In this document: piece after piece, positions 22,125 through 30,390 of the stretch | How the letters are laid out: each line of letters begins with the position of its first letter | Position numbering within the stretch: the first letter of the stretch is position 1 | Origin: a virus | Virus record (IMG/VR): IMGVR_UViG_3300042922_001453 | Location: 1 to 39,541 of that record | Reading direction: 5' to 3' (one strand) | Length of the DNA: 39,541 nt | The notes under the pieces: model-generated | What the model saw: the letters and a program-made list of their open reading frames with translations, nothing else | What the model was told of the DNA's origin: nothing | Database searches by the model: none | Program-made: the position numbers and the translations under genes

Positions 22125-23558
22125 ATGACTTTATACGAATTGAAAGAAAAACTCGCAACACTTAACGCACAAATCAGCGTGGACGCTAACTGGATAGCTG
22201 AAAAAGCAGCAGATCCAACTGTAACTATGGATGAGATCAAAACAAAGACTGCTCACAGAGATGAATTGACTGAGAGAAGAAATCTTTTGCAGAAACAACA
22301 TGACGAGCTTGAAGAACAGCAAAGACAAGCTCTTGCTTCTCAGATTAAGGGTTCGTCCGGCGATACTGAAAAAGATTCTGAAATCAAAAATAAAGCTGGA
22401 TTTTACCGTGCTATTGCTTTTGGCGACAAAGAAACAGCTAAGAAAACTTATGCTGGTTTGGGCGGAATCCCTGCTTTGTCAAGCGACTTAGGAAATGGCT
22501 CTAATTTGCTGCCTGTGAACTTGTCAAACGAGCTTATAACAGAGCCTTTTGAACAAAACTCATTAAGAAATGTTGAGGAAACCTCTCAGGTTGCTGGACT
22601 AGAAGAGCCTAGACTTACTTTCGCAATCGACGATGAGGACTTGCTGGGTGATGTAGTTGACATTGAAACTGCAAAAGAAATTGAAACTGCAACTGATTTG
22701 GTTACTTACGGCAGGTATAAGACTAAAGTTAAAATAGAAGTTGCTGACACTGTTGTTTACGGCACTGACACAAACTTAGTTACTACAATTGAAAACGGAT
22801 TGCGCTCTGCAATTGCCAGAAAGGAAAAATTAAGAGCATTCGCTCAAAGCCCTGATGAAACTCATAAGCATATGTCTTTCTATGCTAATGAAATCAAAGG
22901 TGTTACCGGAACTACTGTTGTGGCTGCAATCATGGCTGCTCTTGGTGATTTGGATGATTTGTTTAGAGCTAATGCTTCTGTAGTAATGAGAAGCGCTGAC
23001 TGGTACACTTACCTGCAGACTCTTACAAATCAATCTGACACCTTGTTTACTGCTAAGCCTCAAGATGTGCTTGGCGTGCCTGTAGTTTTTAACGACAAAG
23101 CCGTAATTCCTGTTATAGGGGATTTTAGATTTGCTAAGCAAAACTATGATCCTACTGTTGTTCTGGACAGTGATAAAGACGTTGACAAAGGCGTATTCAA
23201 GTATGTTTTGACAGCATGGGGAGATCATCAAATTAAATTAAAGAGCGCTTTCAGACTTGCGATTGTTGCTGTAGCTGTAATAGGCGGTATTGTAACATCA
23301 GAAACTGAAGCGGCTCTTGCCGGTGAAAAATTAACGGCCGTAGGTGTATTTAATAGCGACACTGTTCCAGCTTCAGGAATAACTTATTTATGGCAGAGTC
23401 TCCAGGCTGGTACTTGGACTAACTTGACAGTAGCTTATACTGGCTACAACACTAACACGTTAACTACTGTTGATGGTGCCGATGAGGATGGAGTATTTAG
23501 ATGTGCTATTACTTATGACGGTAAGACTGCTTACTCTAACGCGGTGAAGATGTCCTAA
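22125..23558 (+). CDS. Major capsid protein with C-terminal Ig-like domain
   Basis: A 477-residue HK97-fold capsid protein. Residues 1-80 are a coiled-coil scaffold arm (LKEKLATLNAQISVDANW; RRNLLQKQHDELEEQQRQ). Residues about 90-385 are the capsid core (GGIPALSSDLGNGSNLLPVN, the E-loop and A-domain strands). Residues about 390-477 are an extra beta domain (TYLWQSLQAGTWTN; GVFRCAITYDGKTAYSNAV), an Ig-like fold with the W and C of the family. It follows a strong GGGAGG. The Ig-like domain probably decorates the capsid surface and may bind host surfaces. Confidence 0.9.
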   Translation: MTLYELKEKLATLNAQISVDANWIAEKAADPTVTMDEIKTKTAHRDELTERRNLLQKQHDELEEQQRQALASQIKGSSGDTEKDSEIKNKAGFYRAIAFGDKETAKKTYAGLGGIPALSSDLGNGSNLLPVNLSNELITEPFEQNSLRNVEETSQVAGLEEPRLTFAIDDEDLLGDVVDIETAKEIETATDLVTYGRYKTKVKIEVADTVVYGTDTNLVTTIENGLRSAIARKEKLRAFAQSPDETHKHMSFYANEIKGVTGTTVVAAIMAALGDLDDLFRANASVVMRSADWYTYLQTLTNQSDTLFTAKPQDVLGVPVVFNDKAVIPVIGDFRFAKQNYDPTVVLDSDKDVDKGVFKYVLTAWGDHQIKLKSAFRLAIVAVAVIGGIVTSETEAALAGEKLTAVGVFNSDTVPASGITYLWQSLQAGTWTNLTVAYTGYNTNTLTTVDGADEDGVFRCAITYDGKTAYSNAVKMS

Positions 23559-23577
23559 TTAGAGAGGAGGTCGCAAT

Positions 23578-24051
23578 ATGGCAGTTACGTCAGATGATTT
23601 AAAAGAATACTTAAGGCTGCCGCATGACAATATAACAGTCGTGGGCGATGCAACAATTGACCGTGCTGCTTTTACTGCGGCTGTTACAAGAAGCGGCTTA
23701 TATATATTTATTAAAAACGGAACAGGGTGGCTCCTTGATGGAGCTCCTGTTCTTTTAAGTACTTATGGGATTGTTCCAAATGAGAATGAAACGGAAATTT
23801 CTGTTGACTATCTGACTATATCTGTAGACAAGTATCTTGCTGCAGCTGTATCAAAAGCAAAAGCAGCGGGGATCCCGGCGTTTAACAATAATGCTCAATA
23901 CGACTTGTTCATCCTGGCATTAGCGGCTATGTATTATGACAACAGAGGAATGGTATTTGAAGGTCAAAGACCTGATTACAGTGAACCTGCAGCACGCAAC
24001 ATTATAAACAGTTTTGTAAATGAGCTGCGGTATGCCAAGGAGGATGTATAA
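23578..24051 (+). CDS. Head-tail connector, gp6-like
   Basis: A 157-residue protein. The start (TSDDLKEYLRLP) and C-terminal helical half (NAQYDLFILALAAMYYDNRG, then NIINSFVNELRY) match gp6/QLRG-type connectors that form a ring under the portal. Residues about 20-90 form a beta-rich insert (LYIFIKNGTGWLLDGAPVLL) longer than in most relatives. Overlapped start and stop with the next gene. Confidence 0.75.
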   Translation: MAVTSDDLKEYLRLPHDNITVVGDATIDRAAFTAAVTRSGLYIFIKNGTGWLLDGAPVLLSTYGIVPNENETEISVDYLTISVDKYLAAAVSKAKAAGIPAFNNNAQYDLFILALAAMYYDNRGMVFEGQRPDYSEPAARNIINSFVNELRYAKEDV

Positions 24052-24368
24052 TGAATTCAGGGCAATTTAGAACTCGAATCATGGTGCAGAAAAAATCAAT
24101 AACGCATAACAGTTATAATGAACAGATTGAGTCATGGAAGGACTCTTTTGATTTGTGGTCAGATGTTATTAACACTGGCGGCGGTGAATTTTATGCTGCA
24201 CAAAAGTTAAATGCAATGACTACGGCGGTATTTAGAACTCGCTATGTTAGCTCAATAAGTACCCTTGACAGAATAAAGTACGGAAATAGAATTTTTGAAA
24301 TTCTATTTATTAATGACATTTCAGAAAAACATATTGAGCTGCTCATTAGTGCGAAAGAGGTGGTATAG
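24051..24368 (+). CDS. Head-tail adaptor (SPP1 gp16-like)
   Basis: A 105-residue beta-rich protein with the head-closure pattern: SGQFRTRIMVQKKS at the start, ESWKDSFDLWSDVINTGGGE, FRTRYVSSISTLDRIKYGNRIFEI, and SEKHIELLISAKEV. It closes the head below the connector ring. It is coupled at both ends by overlapping start and stop codons. Confidence 0.85.
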   Translation: MNSGQFRTRIMVQKKSITHNSYNEQIESWKDSFDLWSDVINTGGGEFYAAQKLNAMTTAVFRTRYVSSISTLDRIKYGNRIFEILFINDISEKHIELLISAKEVV

Positions 24369-24559
24369 TGGCTAAATTACCAAAATATATAAATTTAGAA
24401 TTCAAGGAAAGAAAAGCCTTTATCCATTTAAAAACATGGGGCATTCCTATTTTGATGTTTCAAGCAATGGTGAAAATGGAAGGTTTGAAGTGGTATCACT
24501 GGCTGCTATATCCGAAAATCTGCGTCAAGGCTATGCGAGGTGGTTTAAATGAACATTGA
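24368..24559 (+). CDS. Hypothetical short protein in the usual gp10 slot (63 aa)
   Basis: GTG 24368 overlaps the adaptor stop, and the end overlaps the next gene by 11 bases. It is hydrophobic and Trp-rich (LKTWGIPILMFQAMVKM; KWYHWLLYPKIC) and basic. HK97-type phages normally carry a gp10-like protein here, which in this genome is found downstream at 26348. The role is unknown. Confidence 0.45.
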   Translation: MAKLPKYINLEFKERKAFIHLKTWGIPILMFQAMVKMEGLKWYHWLLYPKICVKAMRGGLNEH

Positions 24560-24953
24560 GGAAGCGATGGTTGAGCATTTATTGAATTATCCCGGACTCA
24601 AAGCGCTGATTAATGATAAGATTTATCCTGAGGAGATACCACAGAAAACAAAATTACCTGCAGTGTTCTGGATTAAGGTTAGTGATAATAAAGATCACTT
24701 CCTGGATGGGCAGTGCAAGACTGAAAGACCTATATATCAGTTTACGGCGCAAGCGAACTCAAAGGGCGCAGTTAAACCTGTAGCAGAACAGATTAAGAAG
24801 GCTCTATGTGATTATCAGGGTATTTTGCATGGTGTTGAAGTGCAAAAAATAGAGTTGCAAAATGAATTTAGCAGCATGGAAAAGAACGGTGATGGAACAG
24901 TCAGAATTTTTTATGAGGATTTAGAATTTGAAATTACATTTGTAAAGGAGTGA
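24549..24953 (+). CDS. Tail completion/terminator protein, DUF3168-like
   Basis: A 134-residue protein with the DUF3168 (gp17-like) pattern: LLNYPGLKALINDKIYPEEI, KLPAVFWIKVS, RPIYQFTAQA, IKKALCDYQG. Such proteins cap the tail tube at the head-facing end. It sits directly before the major tail protein as expected. Confidence 0.75.
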   Translation: MNIEEAMVEHLLNYPGLKALINDKIYPEEIPQKTKLPAVFWIKVSDNKDHFLDGQCKTERPIYQFTAQANSKGAVKPVAEQIKKALCDYQGILHGVEVQKIELQNEFSSMEKNGDGTVRIFYEDLEFEITFVKE

Positions 24954-24957
24954 AAAT

Positions 24958-25665
24958 ATGCCAGGAAAAAAGACACACGCATTTGGCACTAAGTTTAACT
25001 GGGATGGCAAGCAAGTGGCGTCGATTAATAACATTGGTGGTGTTGAGTTCAATGTTGACACAGTAGATGTCACCACACATGACAGTGAAGGTGCTTTTAA
25101 AGAGTTTATAGCTGGTTTATTGGATGCCGGTGATGTACCGATTTCCGGTTTCTTTGATCATACAGATACCGATGGCCAGCTGGCCATGGTAGCGGATTGC
25201 GCTTCAAGATTGATTAAGCCTGCAACTATTGTATTCCCAGCGAGTACAGGTACACAGTGGGCTTTTAACGGCCTGATAACAAATATTAAGGTGGGAGATG
25301 CTCCTACTGATGACGGCATTCCATTCAGCGCAACTATAAAGATTAGCGGTAAGCCTATATTAACAGTCACAACGGCTGCAGGATTGACTAACTTAGCAGT
25401 AACAGGAGCAACATTAGTTCCTGCATTTAGTGCAGCTGTTAAAGGTTATATTGCAACAGCTTCAGCTGCAACAGAAACTATTACAGTAACACCTACAGCT
25501 GCAGGTATTATAAAGGTTAATGGAACTGTTGTTACTTCAGGATCTGCATCAGGAAATATTGCACTTGGCGAAGCTGGAAGCATAACAAGTATCATCATTG
25601 AGGTTACAGAAGAAAACAAAGCACCAAAAGTATACACTATATCAGTAGCAAGAGCAGCAGTATAA
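24958..25665 (+). CDS. Major tail protein with cadherin-like C-terminal domain
   Basis: Residues 1-140 form the tail tube fold (AFGTKFNWDGKQVASINN; DTVDVTTHDSEG; FKEFIAGLLDAGDVPISGF). Residues about 140-235 are an added beta-sandwich of cadherin-like type (LTNLAVTGATLVPAFSAAV; GYIATASAATETITVTPTA; PKVYTISVAR). It polymerises as the tail tube, with the extra domains exposed as knobs. A strong terminator follows. Confidence 0.85.
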   Translation: MPGKKTHAFGTKFNWDGKQVASINNIGGVEFNVDTVDVTTHDSEGAFKEFIAGLLDAGDVPISGFFDHTDTDGQLAMVADCASRLIKPATIVFPASTGTQWAFNGLITNIKVGDAPTDDGIPFSATIKISGKPILTVTTAAGLTNLAVTGATLVPAFSAAVKGYIATASAATETITVTPTAAGIIKVNGTVVTSGSASGNIALGEAGSITSIIIEVTEENKAPKVYTISVARAAV

Positions 25666-25667
25666 TT

Positions 25668-25694
25668 GGCAGGGTAAAACCTGCCTTTTTTTTT
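25668..25694 (+). terminator. Strong terminator after the major tail protein
   Basis: GGCAGG (25668-25673), loop GTAAAA, CCTGCC (25680-25685), then nine T. It sits 14 bases before the chaperone ATG, and probably cuts mRNA so that tube protein exceeds the chaperones. Confidence 0.8.
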
Positions 25695-25707
25695 GAAGGA
25701 GGAAAAT

Positions 25708-26046
25708 ATGGCAATACCTTTTATTACTATAGAATTAGATAAACCTTATCAGATACGCTTTGGTATGGGGACACAGTTAGAATATGAACAGTTATCAGGG
25801 AAAACTATACCTCAACTTGGTAATGAAATGTTGACAGGATTATCTGCGACAACTTTGAATAAAGTTTTATTTGTAATGTTAAAAAAAGAAATTAAGGATT
25901 TGACATTAGAAAAGACGACTGAATTGATTGATGATTACTCTAATATTACCTATGTGACGGAAAAAGTATGTGCCGCAGTTAATGCAGCATATGAGACAAA
26001 ACTCCCAAACGCAGAAACGCCGGAAGTTCAGAGCCTGAATGGTTAG
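25708..26046 (+). CDS. Tail assembly chaperone, short form (gpG-like)
   Basis: ATG 25708 follows GAAGGAGG. The 112-residue product (TIELDKPYQIRFGMGTQLEY; LNKVLFVMLKKEIKDLTLE) is the first tail assembly chaperone, which coats the tape measure before tube polymerisation. It ends at TAG 26044-26046. A slippery CCCAAAC at 26004-26010 near its end allows a -1 shift into the following frame. Confidence 0.75.
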   Translation: MAIPFITIELDKPYQIRFGMGTQLEYEQLSGKTIPQLGNEMLTGLSATTLNKVLFVMLKKEIKDLTLEKTTELIDDYSNITYVTEKVCAAVNAAYETKLPNAETPEVQSLNG

Positions 26047-26351
26047 ACTTTTCGGCGGAGTATGATTTTGGAATTACTTACTTAGATTTGAAGCCGGCTG
26101 AATTTTGGGAGCTGACTCCTGCAGAATTTTACGAGATGGCTGAAGGCCACAATAAGAGACGCATCATGAGAACCAATGAATTGATAACTCTCGCATGGAA
26201 TACGGCGGCTATGTTGCGAATAAAAGAAATGCCGGAGCTGAAAAACATATTAATATCTGATGTCGTTAAGGAAAGTCAAACGGATGATGAAATGCTTAGC
26301 ATTGTCAAAATGTTAAATACTGCATTTGGCGGGGAGGTGTTGGAGATTTGA
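25708..26351 (+). CDS. Tail assembly chaperone, long form by -1 frameshift (gpGT-like)
   Basis: Reading frame 0 to AAC 26008-26010, slipping back one base, then continuing to TGA 26349-26351 gives 214 residues. The extension reads EPEWLDFSAEYDFGITYLDL and LKPAEFWELTPAEFYEMAEG, like the T part of chaperone pairs. The extension has no convincing start of its own (a TTG at 26088 lies mid-domain without a good site). A hairpin lies seven bases after the slip site. This matches the conserved lambda G/GT strategy. Confidence 0.8.
26004..26057 (+). promoter_or_regulatory. -1 programmed frameshift signal
   Basis: Slippery heptamer C-CCA-AAC at 26004-26010 fits X-XXY-YYZ in the gene's frame. After a seven-base spacer, CGCCG GAAGT (26018-26027) can pair with ACTTT-CGGCG (26047-26057) with one T bulged, the loop holding the frame-0 stop. 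Spacing and stem length are as in known sites. Confidence 0.75.
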
Positions 26352-26845
26352 AAGGGCAGGAAGTTGTAAAAGTTAATTATTTAAAGCAAGATAAAAGCAA
26401 GAACTGGCAAGGTAGAAAAGTTGTTGATTTTGAAGTTGAAGGACTTGACGAATTAATGAAGGCTTTTTCAGATCTTGGCACTGATGCTATATACAAACTT
26501 GCTGATCCGTCTGTTGAGGCCGCTGAACTTATCTTGAACAGAGCTAAATCAAAAATCAATGATCAATCAGGTGAGCTTGAAAATGCATTGGAAGTTAAGC
26601 GACCTGGAAGACAAAGAAATAAGCAAGCTTACCGCATATTTGCTAAAGTTGGATTTAAACCAAGGCAAGGAATGCACGGAGTACCCTTGGAGCTAGGACA
26701 TAGGCTTTATTTTTTTGGCAAGAAAACACTAAAGGATGTTAAGCCTAGGCCGTACTTAAGACCTGCAGCTGATGAAAGCAAGGAAGAGGTTGCGAACATC
26801 ATGGCAAATGGAATGAATAAGGTCCTCGAGGAATGGGGTGAGTAA
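26348..26845 (+). CDS. HK97 gp10-like tail protein, displaced
   Basis: TTG 26348 follows GGAGGTG by seven bases and overlaps the chaperone stop (TTGA). The 165-residue product has the gp10 pattern: DFEVEGLDELMKAFSDLG, EAAELILNRAKSKIN, a basic middle, LELGHRLYFFGKKT and KPRPYLRPAADESKEEV. gp10-like proteins normally lie between the head-closure and tail-terminator genes. Here it lies after the chaperones, just before the tape measure, suggesting a local rearrangement. Confidence 0.75.
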   Translation: MKGQEVVKVNYLKQDKSKNWQGRKVVDFEVEGLDELMKAFSDLGTDAIYKLADPSVEAAELILNRAKSKINDQSGELENALEVKRPGRQRNKQAYRIFAKVGFKPRQGMHGVPLELGHRLYFFGKKTLKDVKPRPYLRPAADESKEEVANIMANGMNKVLEEWGE

Positions 26846-26846
26846 A

Positions 26847-26975
26847 TTGTTGGAAATTGTTTTATTGCTTTTATTTTTATCAGTATGTTCATCTTCAAAG
26901 TCTTGTCGTGGTAAAAGGGGGACTGGGGGCACAATTAGATTTAATCAGCCTCCTGTTCCACCAAAAAGTAGGTGA
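26847..26975 (+). CDS. Small hydrophobic, lipoprotein-like peptide (42 aa)
   Basis: TTG 26847 (or 26850, or GTG 26838) with GGGGTGAG upstream opens a short frame ending at TGA 26973-26975. It has a hydrophobic stretch and lipobox-like site (IVLLLLFLSVCSSS), then a basic, Pro-rich tail (PPVPPKSR). It fills the gap before the tape measure. It could be a small membrane or lipoprotein, but might also be a chance frame. Confidence 0.35.
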   Translation: MLEIVLLLLFLSVCSSSKSCRGKRGTGGTIRFNQPPVPPKSR

Positions 26976-26979
26976 GTAA

Positions 26980-28776
26980 ATGAGCAATGTAATTAGAAGC
27001 CTGATAGTTAAGGTCGGAGCTGACACATCACAGTTTTCTACTGCAATGAAAAACGTCTCTAAGGATTTGGGCGGTATTAGCAAAAATCTTACCAAGACAG
27101 GGCAGAGCCTTAGTAAGGCCGGCGCGAATCTGACCAAGAGTGTTACTGTGCCTATTGCAGGAATTGGCACTGCATCAGTAAGTGCAGCCTTTAACTTTGA
27201 AGCGCAGATGTCAAGGGTACAGGCTATATCAGAGGCAACAGGAGAAGAGTTAGAACAATTAAATAAACAGGCCCTTGACCTGGGAGCCAAGACTAAGTTT
27301 GGCGCCACAGAAGCTGCAGAAGGTATGGAACAATTAGCAAGTGCCGGCTTTAATACAAAGGAAATTATGGCAGCTATGCCAGGGCTCTTGGATTTAGCAG
27401 CATCTTCCGGAGAAGAACTAGCCGTTGCGTCTGATATAGCAGCTTCAACTCTGAGGGGCTTTGGCCTTGACGCAAGTAAAGCCGGACACGTTGCTGATGT
27501 ATTAGCAAAAAATGCTTCTAAGACGAATGCAGCTGTTTATGATACAGGTGAAGCTATGAAATATATAGCTCCTGCAGCTAAGGCAATGGACATGGAGTTA
27601 GAGGAAGTTACAGCTGCTATAGGTATCATGGCCGACAGCGGAATTAAAGGATCACAGGCTGGTACAACTCTTAGAGGAGCTCTCACGAGACTAGTTAAGC
27701 CTACAAAACAGATGTATGGCGTAATAGATAAATTAGGATTGTCCTTTTTTGATACAAGTGGAAACATGCTTGACATGGAAGGCATATTGAGAGAGTTGGA
27801 AGAAGGTACAACTGGACTCACTCAAGAACAGAAAAACCAAGCCCTTGCAACTTTATTTGGACAGGAAGCATTGTCAGGTATGTTGGCATTGGTTGATGCA
27901 GGCCCAGATAGGCTTAAAGCTCTAACAGATGAATATAAAAATGCTGATGGCGCCGCAGCTGCCATGGCTGAGACAATGATGAATAACGGCAAGGGCTCTA
28001 TCGAACAGATGATGGGTAGTTTGGAGACAGCTGGTATAAAAATCGGTCAAGCTCTTACTCCACATATTATAAAAGCGGCTGATGCAATAGGAAAATTAGC
28101 AGATAAATTTTCTGCAATGTCTCCGGAACAACAAGAAATGATTATAAAAATGGCTGCTACAGCTGCAGCTATGGGTCCAGTGTTGAGTCTTGCTGGTAAC
28201 ATAACTAAGGGATTTGGAGGGATATTTGACACAGCCTCTAAGGTTACCGGAGCTGTAGGGAAATTTAATAAGGCTTTAGATGGTGGTAGTACTATATTAG
28301 GAGCATTAGGAACAATGCTAGGTCCTGGCGGAGCTGTAATATTAGGATTAGCAGCTGTTGCTACGGCGGCTGTCCTGATTTATAAAAACTGGGATAAAAT
28401 AACGGCGGCAGTTAAAGGTGCTATTGACGCGGTTAAGAATTTCTTAGGATTAGATGGTAAAAAAGCTGAAGTAAAAGTTGGAACAGCTGTGACTGGATCG
28501 AGTGGTGATAAGTGGGTTAGTCCACGATGGAATGCCGAAGGCGGAATATTTACTAAACCTACAGTGCTGCCAACGATAGCAGGTTGGCAGGGATTTGGTG
28601 AAGCTGGTGCTGAAGCCATACTTCCACTGTCAAAGCTGGAAAATATGCTTAAAAACGGCGAAGGGAGTAATCCTGTAAAAAATGAATATAACATTCAAAT
28701 TAATAATCCAAAGCCTGAGAAATCGTCTGACAGTGTTAGAAGAACGTTAATGAAGCAATCATATGGAATTAGTTAG
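26980..28776 (+). CDS. Tape measure protein (598 aa)
   Basis: The TP901-type tape measure core is at about 60-350 (SRVQAISEATGEELEQLN; GAKTKFGATEAAEGMEQLAS; ASTLRGFGLDASKAGHVAD; GIKGSQAGTTLRGALTRLV). A hydrophobic segment is near 440-465 (GGAVILGLAAVATAAVLIY). The C-terminus (GWQGFGEAGAEAILPL) is the usual end. At 598 residues it is short, implying a short tail of very roughly 90 nm by the usual rule of about 0.15 nm per residue. Confidence 0.9.
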   Translation: MSNVIRSLIVKVGADTSQFSTAMKNVSKDLGGISKNLTKTGQSLSKAGANLTKSVTVPIAGIGTASVSAAFNFEAQMSRVQAISEATGEELEQLNKQALDLGAKTKFGATEAAEGMEQLASAGFNTKEIMAAMPGLLDLAASSGEELAVASDIAASTLRGFGLDASKAGHVADVLAKNASKTNAAVYDTGEAMKYIAPAAKAMDMELEEVTAAIGIMADSGIKGSQAGTTLRGALTRLVKPTKQMYGVIDKLGLSFFDTSGNMLDMEGILRELEEGTTGLTQEQKNQALATLFGQEALSGMLALVDAGPDRLKALTDEYKNADGAAAAMAETMMNNGKGSIEQMMGSLETAGIKIGQALTPHIIKAADAIGKLADKFSAMSPEQQEMIIKMAATAAAMGPVLSLAGNITKGFGGIFDTASKVTGAVGKFNKALDGGSTILGALGTMLGPGGAVILGLAAVATAAVLIYKNWDKITAAVKGAIDAVKNFLGLDGKKAEVKVGTAVTGSSGDKWVSPRWNAEGGIFTKPTVLPTIAGWQGFGEAGAEAILPLSKLENMLKNGEGSNPVKNEYNIQINNPKPEKSSDSVRRTLMKQSYGIS

Positions 28777-28786
28777 GAGGTAATAT

Positions 28787-29548
28787 ATGTGGAATTTCAA
28801 TGGAACAAATTTATCTTCTACTGATTGGAAGGTTCAAGCAGTACTTGATGGGTTAGGTCATCCGGGATTTAGGGGTGAGGATTTACAAGTGCCGTTTGAG
28901 GATGGCCGAAGGCGGATAAAGAAAAGATACAATTCTAGGATTATAGTCTTTTCAATGTATGTTAAAGGCGTAACAGAAGAAACTTTTGAATCTAATATAG
29001 ATATATTGTCAAGATTGTTTGGAGCAAGAGGTCAGCATACTTTAAAGCGTACTCTGGCGAACGGAGAAATAAGAGAAGCTAAAGCTGAAGTTTATAACAA
29101 GGTTAACTTTCCAATAGAAATGCCTAATTACTCTAAGTTTTCGGTTGAGTTTGAGCTGGCGGATCCGTTCTTCTATGGCACAGACTTGACCAGCCAGACA
29201 AAGGCAATAGGCAGCACTGATGTAACATGGACACACAACAATCCAGGTACTGCTCCTGTGACAAAGGCAGTAATTACCTTTAACGGCCCTCTAGACAGTC
29301 CAAGGTTTGAAAATTTATCAAATGAAATATGGCTGAATTACCAGGGAGCCATTGCTGCAGGAGAAACTGTTGTAATCAATACTGCAGATTTCACATGCGC
29401 AAAAGACGGAGTAAACATGATATCGGCTATTAAACACGGAGGCGATGCCTACTGGTTTACTTTAGAGTCTGATAATAATAGTATGAAGTTAACAAGTGAA
29501 GCAACAGGCGGAAGTATTAAAATAGAATACTATCCGGCATATTTTTAG
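28787..29548 (+). CDS. Distal tail protein (Dit-like)
   Basis: A 253-residue siphovirus tail protein of the Dit/gp19.1 type: WNFNGTNLSSTDWKVQAVLD, QVPFEDGRRRIKKRYNSR, KGVTEETFESNIDILSRLF, and FSVEFELADPFFYG. The C-terminal half is a galectin-like beta domain (WTHNNPGTAPVTKAVITFNG). It forms the ring at the tail tip linking tube and baseplate. AGGAGG precedes the ATG. Confidence 0.85.
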   Translation: MWNFNGTNLSSTDWKVQAVLDGLGHPGFRGEDLQVPFEDGRRRIKKRYNSRIIVFSMYVKGVTEETFESNIDILSRLFGARGQHTLKRTLANGEIREAKAEVYNKVNFPIEMPNYSKFSVEFELADPFFYGTDLTSQTKAIGSTDVTWTHNNPGTAPVTKAVITFNGPLDSPRFENLSNEIWLNYQGAIAAGETVVINTADFTCAKDGVNMISAIKHGGDAYWFTLESDNNSMKLTSEATGGSIKIEYYPAYF

Positions 29549-29559
29549 GAGGTTTTTAA

Positions 29560-30378
29560 ATGCCATATCCAGTAATATCAAGTAGAAGAATACCTTATGA
29601 TATAGATGGAACAGAAATAGGGAGAAGTTCGGACATTCAAATTAACGGAATTGCAAGCTGGGCTGATTCCACAACTAAAATAAATTTAAATGGCAACAGA
29701 GCTTTGAACGAACAAATTTACCGAGAATATAAAACTTTTTGGTTTTTCTTTCCTGAAGCAAAAGAAATTGAAAATATGTTTATTGATATAACAGGTGACA
29801 CTAATGCAACTGTTGTTGTAAAAGGTTCAAATGATACCACTAACGGAATTGACGGGACGTGGGAAACAGCAATATATACCTATTCAGGTTTAAATGATGT
29901 TGATGCATGGAGAAAGAATATAAAAACAGTTTCTTTTTCAAGTGCTGTAAAAGTTTTATATGTTCAGATATATGGCGATATTGGTGCAAGATATTTAAGA
30001 GGTATTCATATTTATGGTAGGAAAGCAGCAGGGGAAACTGTTGATGACATACTATTTTGCGACACTAATGGAAATGAGTTGACAGCACTAAAAGATTGGG
30101 GGGATAGACCAGAAGGAACTACTGTAATAGATAGCTTCAAGATAAAAAATGCAAGCACGACAAAGATTGCAAATAATGTCAATCTACAGCTTAATCATGC
30201 TGATTTTGGTTTGTCATTTTCTGAAAATGGTCCTTGGACAGCAACACTCGATATAACAAGTATAGCAGCAAATAGTTTGAGTGCTACTATATATATTAGA
30301 AATCTCTTAGGACCTCCATTATTAATGCTAGGCCCAAAAGACGCAAGGGTAATCGCAACAGTTGAAAGCTTTACATAA
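29560..30378 (+). CDS. Tail-tip or baseplate protein, discoidin-like (272 aa)
   Basis: It follows AGGAGG. Residues about 20-155 are a beta jelly-roll of discoidin or galactose-binding type (ALNEQIYREYKTFWFFFPEA; ATVVVKGSNDTTNGIDGTWE; LYVQIYGDIGARYLRGIHIY). Residues about 180-272 are a second beta domain (GTTVIDSFKIKNASTTKIAN; DARVIATVESFT). Its place between Dit and the long tail protein suggests a structural or receptor-binding role. No specific family is recognised. Confidence 0.6.
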   Translation: MPYPVISSRRIPYDIDGTEIGRSSDIQINGIASWADSTTKINLNGNRALNEQIYREYKTFWFFFPEAKEIENMFIDITGDTNATVVVKGSNDTTNGIDGTWETAIYTYSGLNDVDAWRKNIKTVSFSSAVKVLYVQIYGDIGARYLRGIHIYGRKAAGETVDDILFCDTNGNELTALKDWGDRPEGTTVIDSFKIKNASTTKIANNVNLQLNHADFGLSFSENGPWTATLDITSIAANSLSATIYIRNLLGPPLLMLGPKDARVIATVESFT

Positions 30379-30390
30379 GGTGGTGTTTTT

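Noticed and set aside
26088-26351. Independent gene starting at TTG 26088
   Set aside because: The protein-like reading extends upstream of the TTG in the same frame to the slippery site, so this is the frameshifted part of the chaperone.
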